A DNA stretch of 64,000 nucleotides from Planctomycetota bacterium. GTDB lineage: Bacteria; Planctomycetota; UBA1135; UBA2386. The stretch is from assembly GCA_016713175.1 (NCBI GenBank), contig JADJPQ010000003.1:496001-560000 (forward strand), given 5' to 3'. The position numbers and the translations under genes are program-made. The first letter of the stretch is position 1. Each line of letters starts with the position of its first letter. The notes beneath the pieces are model-generated. The model saw only the letters and a list, made by a program, of their open reading frames with translations, was not told where the DNA came from and searched no databases. Of the stretch, positions 63,398 to 64,000 are shown in pieces.

Positions 63398-64000
63398 ATG
63401 CGCGCCGTCCTGACGCTGTTCCGCGACGCCTACACCGGCCTGCCCGCTGCCACCTGGCTGCTGGCGCTGGCGGCGTTCATCAACCGCGCCGGCGCGATGG
63501 TGCTGCCGTTCCTGCAGATCTACATGGGCCAGCGCTGGGGCTGGTCGGTGCAGGAAGCCGGCGCCGTGATCAGCATCTGCGGCGTCGGCGCCGTGCTCGG
63601 CAGCCTGTTCGGCGGCACGCTGTGCGACCGCATCGGCCCGGTGAACGTGCAGATCCTGTCGCTTGGCATCGCGCTGGTGTGGTTCCAGGTCCTCGGCTTC
63701 GTCGGCGATCCGTACTGTTCGGCGCCGGCATGTTCGTGCTCGGCTTCGTCAACGACATGTTCCGCCCCGGCAACTTCGCCGCCGCGGTCGAGAGCTGCGC
63801 CCCGCATCTGCGGGCCAAAGCACTGGCACTGAACCGCCTGGCGCTGAACGCCGGCTGGGCGATCGGGCCGGCCCTCGGCGGCCTGCTGTCCGGCATCGAT
63901 TGGCAGTGGCTGTTCGTCGTCGACGGGCTCACCTGTGGCGCCGCCGCCTGCTACCTGTTCTCGTTCCGCCATCGCCTGCCGCGCGTCGCCGTGCGGGTCG
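63398..64000 (+). CDS. MFS transporter, partial, with one frame break
   Basis: The gene starts at 63398 and runs off the right edge. The first 100 residues are typical major facilitator helices (GRLFGG-like loop in GSLFGGTLCDRIGPV, between helices 2 and 3). At about 63714 the frame is lost after FVGDPY, and it resumes at LFGAGMFVLGFVNDMFRPGN. The second part continues with AIGPALGGLLSGIDWQWLF to the edge. One base is missing near a CTA/CTG junction, which fits a sequencing indel. Substrate unknown. Confidence 0.8.

Noticed and set aside
63210..63413. 67-codon plus-strand frame before the MFS gene
   Set aside because: It overlaps the MFS start, has no Shine-Dalgarno and no recognisable composition. 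It is more likely promoter region.

Overview
The window is a high-GC, gene-dense piece of a bacterial chromosome, most likely from the Planctomycetota. Pointers to that phylum are a secreted dehydrogenase-like protein fused to HEAT repeats, a c-type haem site and a discoidin-like domain (60588-63137), several FG-GAP/VCBS secreted proteins, Ser/Thr kinases with long C-terminal extensions including one fused to a SUMF1-like domain, and many large secreted proteins of unknown function. No gap between genes exceeds 300 bases. The longest gaps (63138-63397, 39004-39261, 43129-43371) are upstream regions of divergent genes in which I see no further structure. At least sixteen neighbouring gene pairs overlap by four bases (ATGA or GTGA), so translational coupling appears to be common here.

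Layout. 1-2000: an AAA ATPase/DUF4276 pair directly behind the 3' end of a tRNA-Val gene. 2024-3286: an FG-GAP protein interrupted by one in-frame TGA followed by a strong bacterial SECIS-like hairpin, a probable selenoprotein. 3353-9851: small lipoprotein, TPR and sigma-factor genes, UDP-glucose dehydrogenase and a PlsC-type acyltransferase. 9982-14216: XdhC, two small membrane proteins, a DCC thiol oxidoreductase, an SDR and a secreted protein. 14317-19922: a long minus-strand series with kynureninase, a cyclase-family amidohydrolase, RidA, a lipoprotein, a HAD hydrolase, four related small membrane proteins and a SprT-like protein. 19983-25599: lipoprotein, TPR and secreted genes and a stand-alone DUF4351 protein. 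25616-39003: a housekeeping block on the minus strand (glmU, prs, rplY, pth, rpsF, rpsR, rplI, rimO, pgsA, pgpA, a SpoIIE-type phosphatase, a MazG-like protein, a kinase, priA).

39262-63137 is the more accessory half: FG-GAP and beta-propeller/cytochrome secreted proteins, an ImmA/IrrE-DUF4411 toxin-antitoxin-like pair, two paralogous large secreted proteins flanking a kinase-SUMF1 fusion, an orphan IS66-type fragment, a TIR-pseudokinase-globin fusion, and a pair of secreted proteins whose first gene has its signal peptide encoded by nine copies of a 5-bp repeat that currently puts the gene out of frame. ychF and the start of an MFS transporter gene close the window.

The best candidates for something new are the selenoprotein (2024-3286), the TIR-pseudokinase-globin protein (53985-55859), and the pentanucleotide-repeat switch in a signal peptide (59216-59260). 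Five secreted proteins also appear to share a C-terminal domain that could be a sorting or anchoring signal. Three other genes (priA, the kinase at 27944, the MFS gene) each carry one single-base frame break, at or next to short homopolymers. Some indel error in the assembly is therefore plausible and should be kept in mind for the repeat locus.
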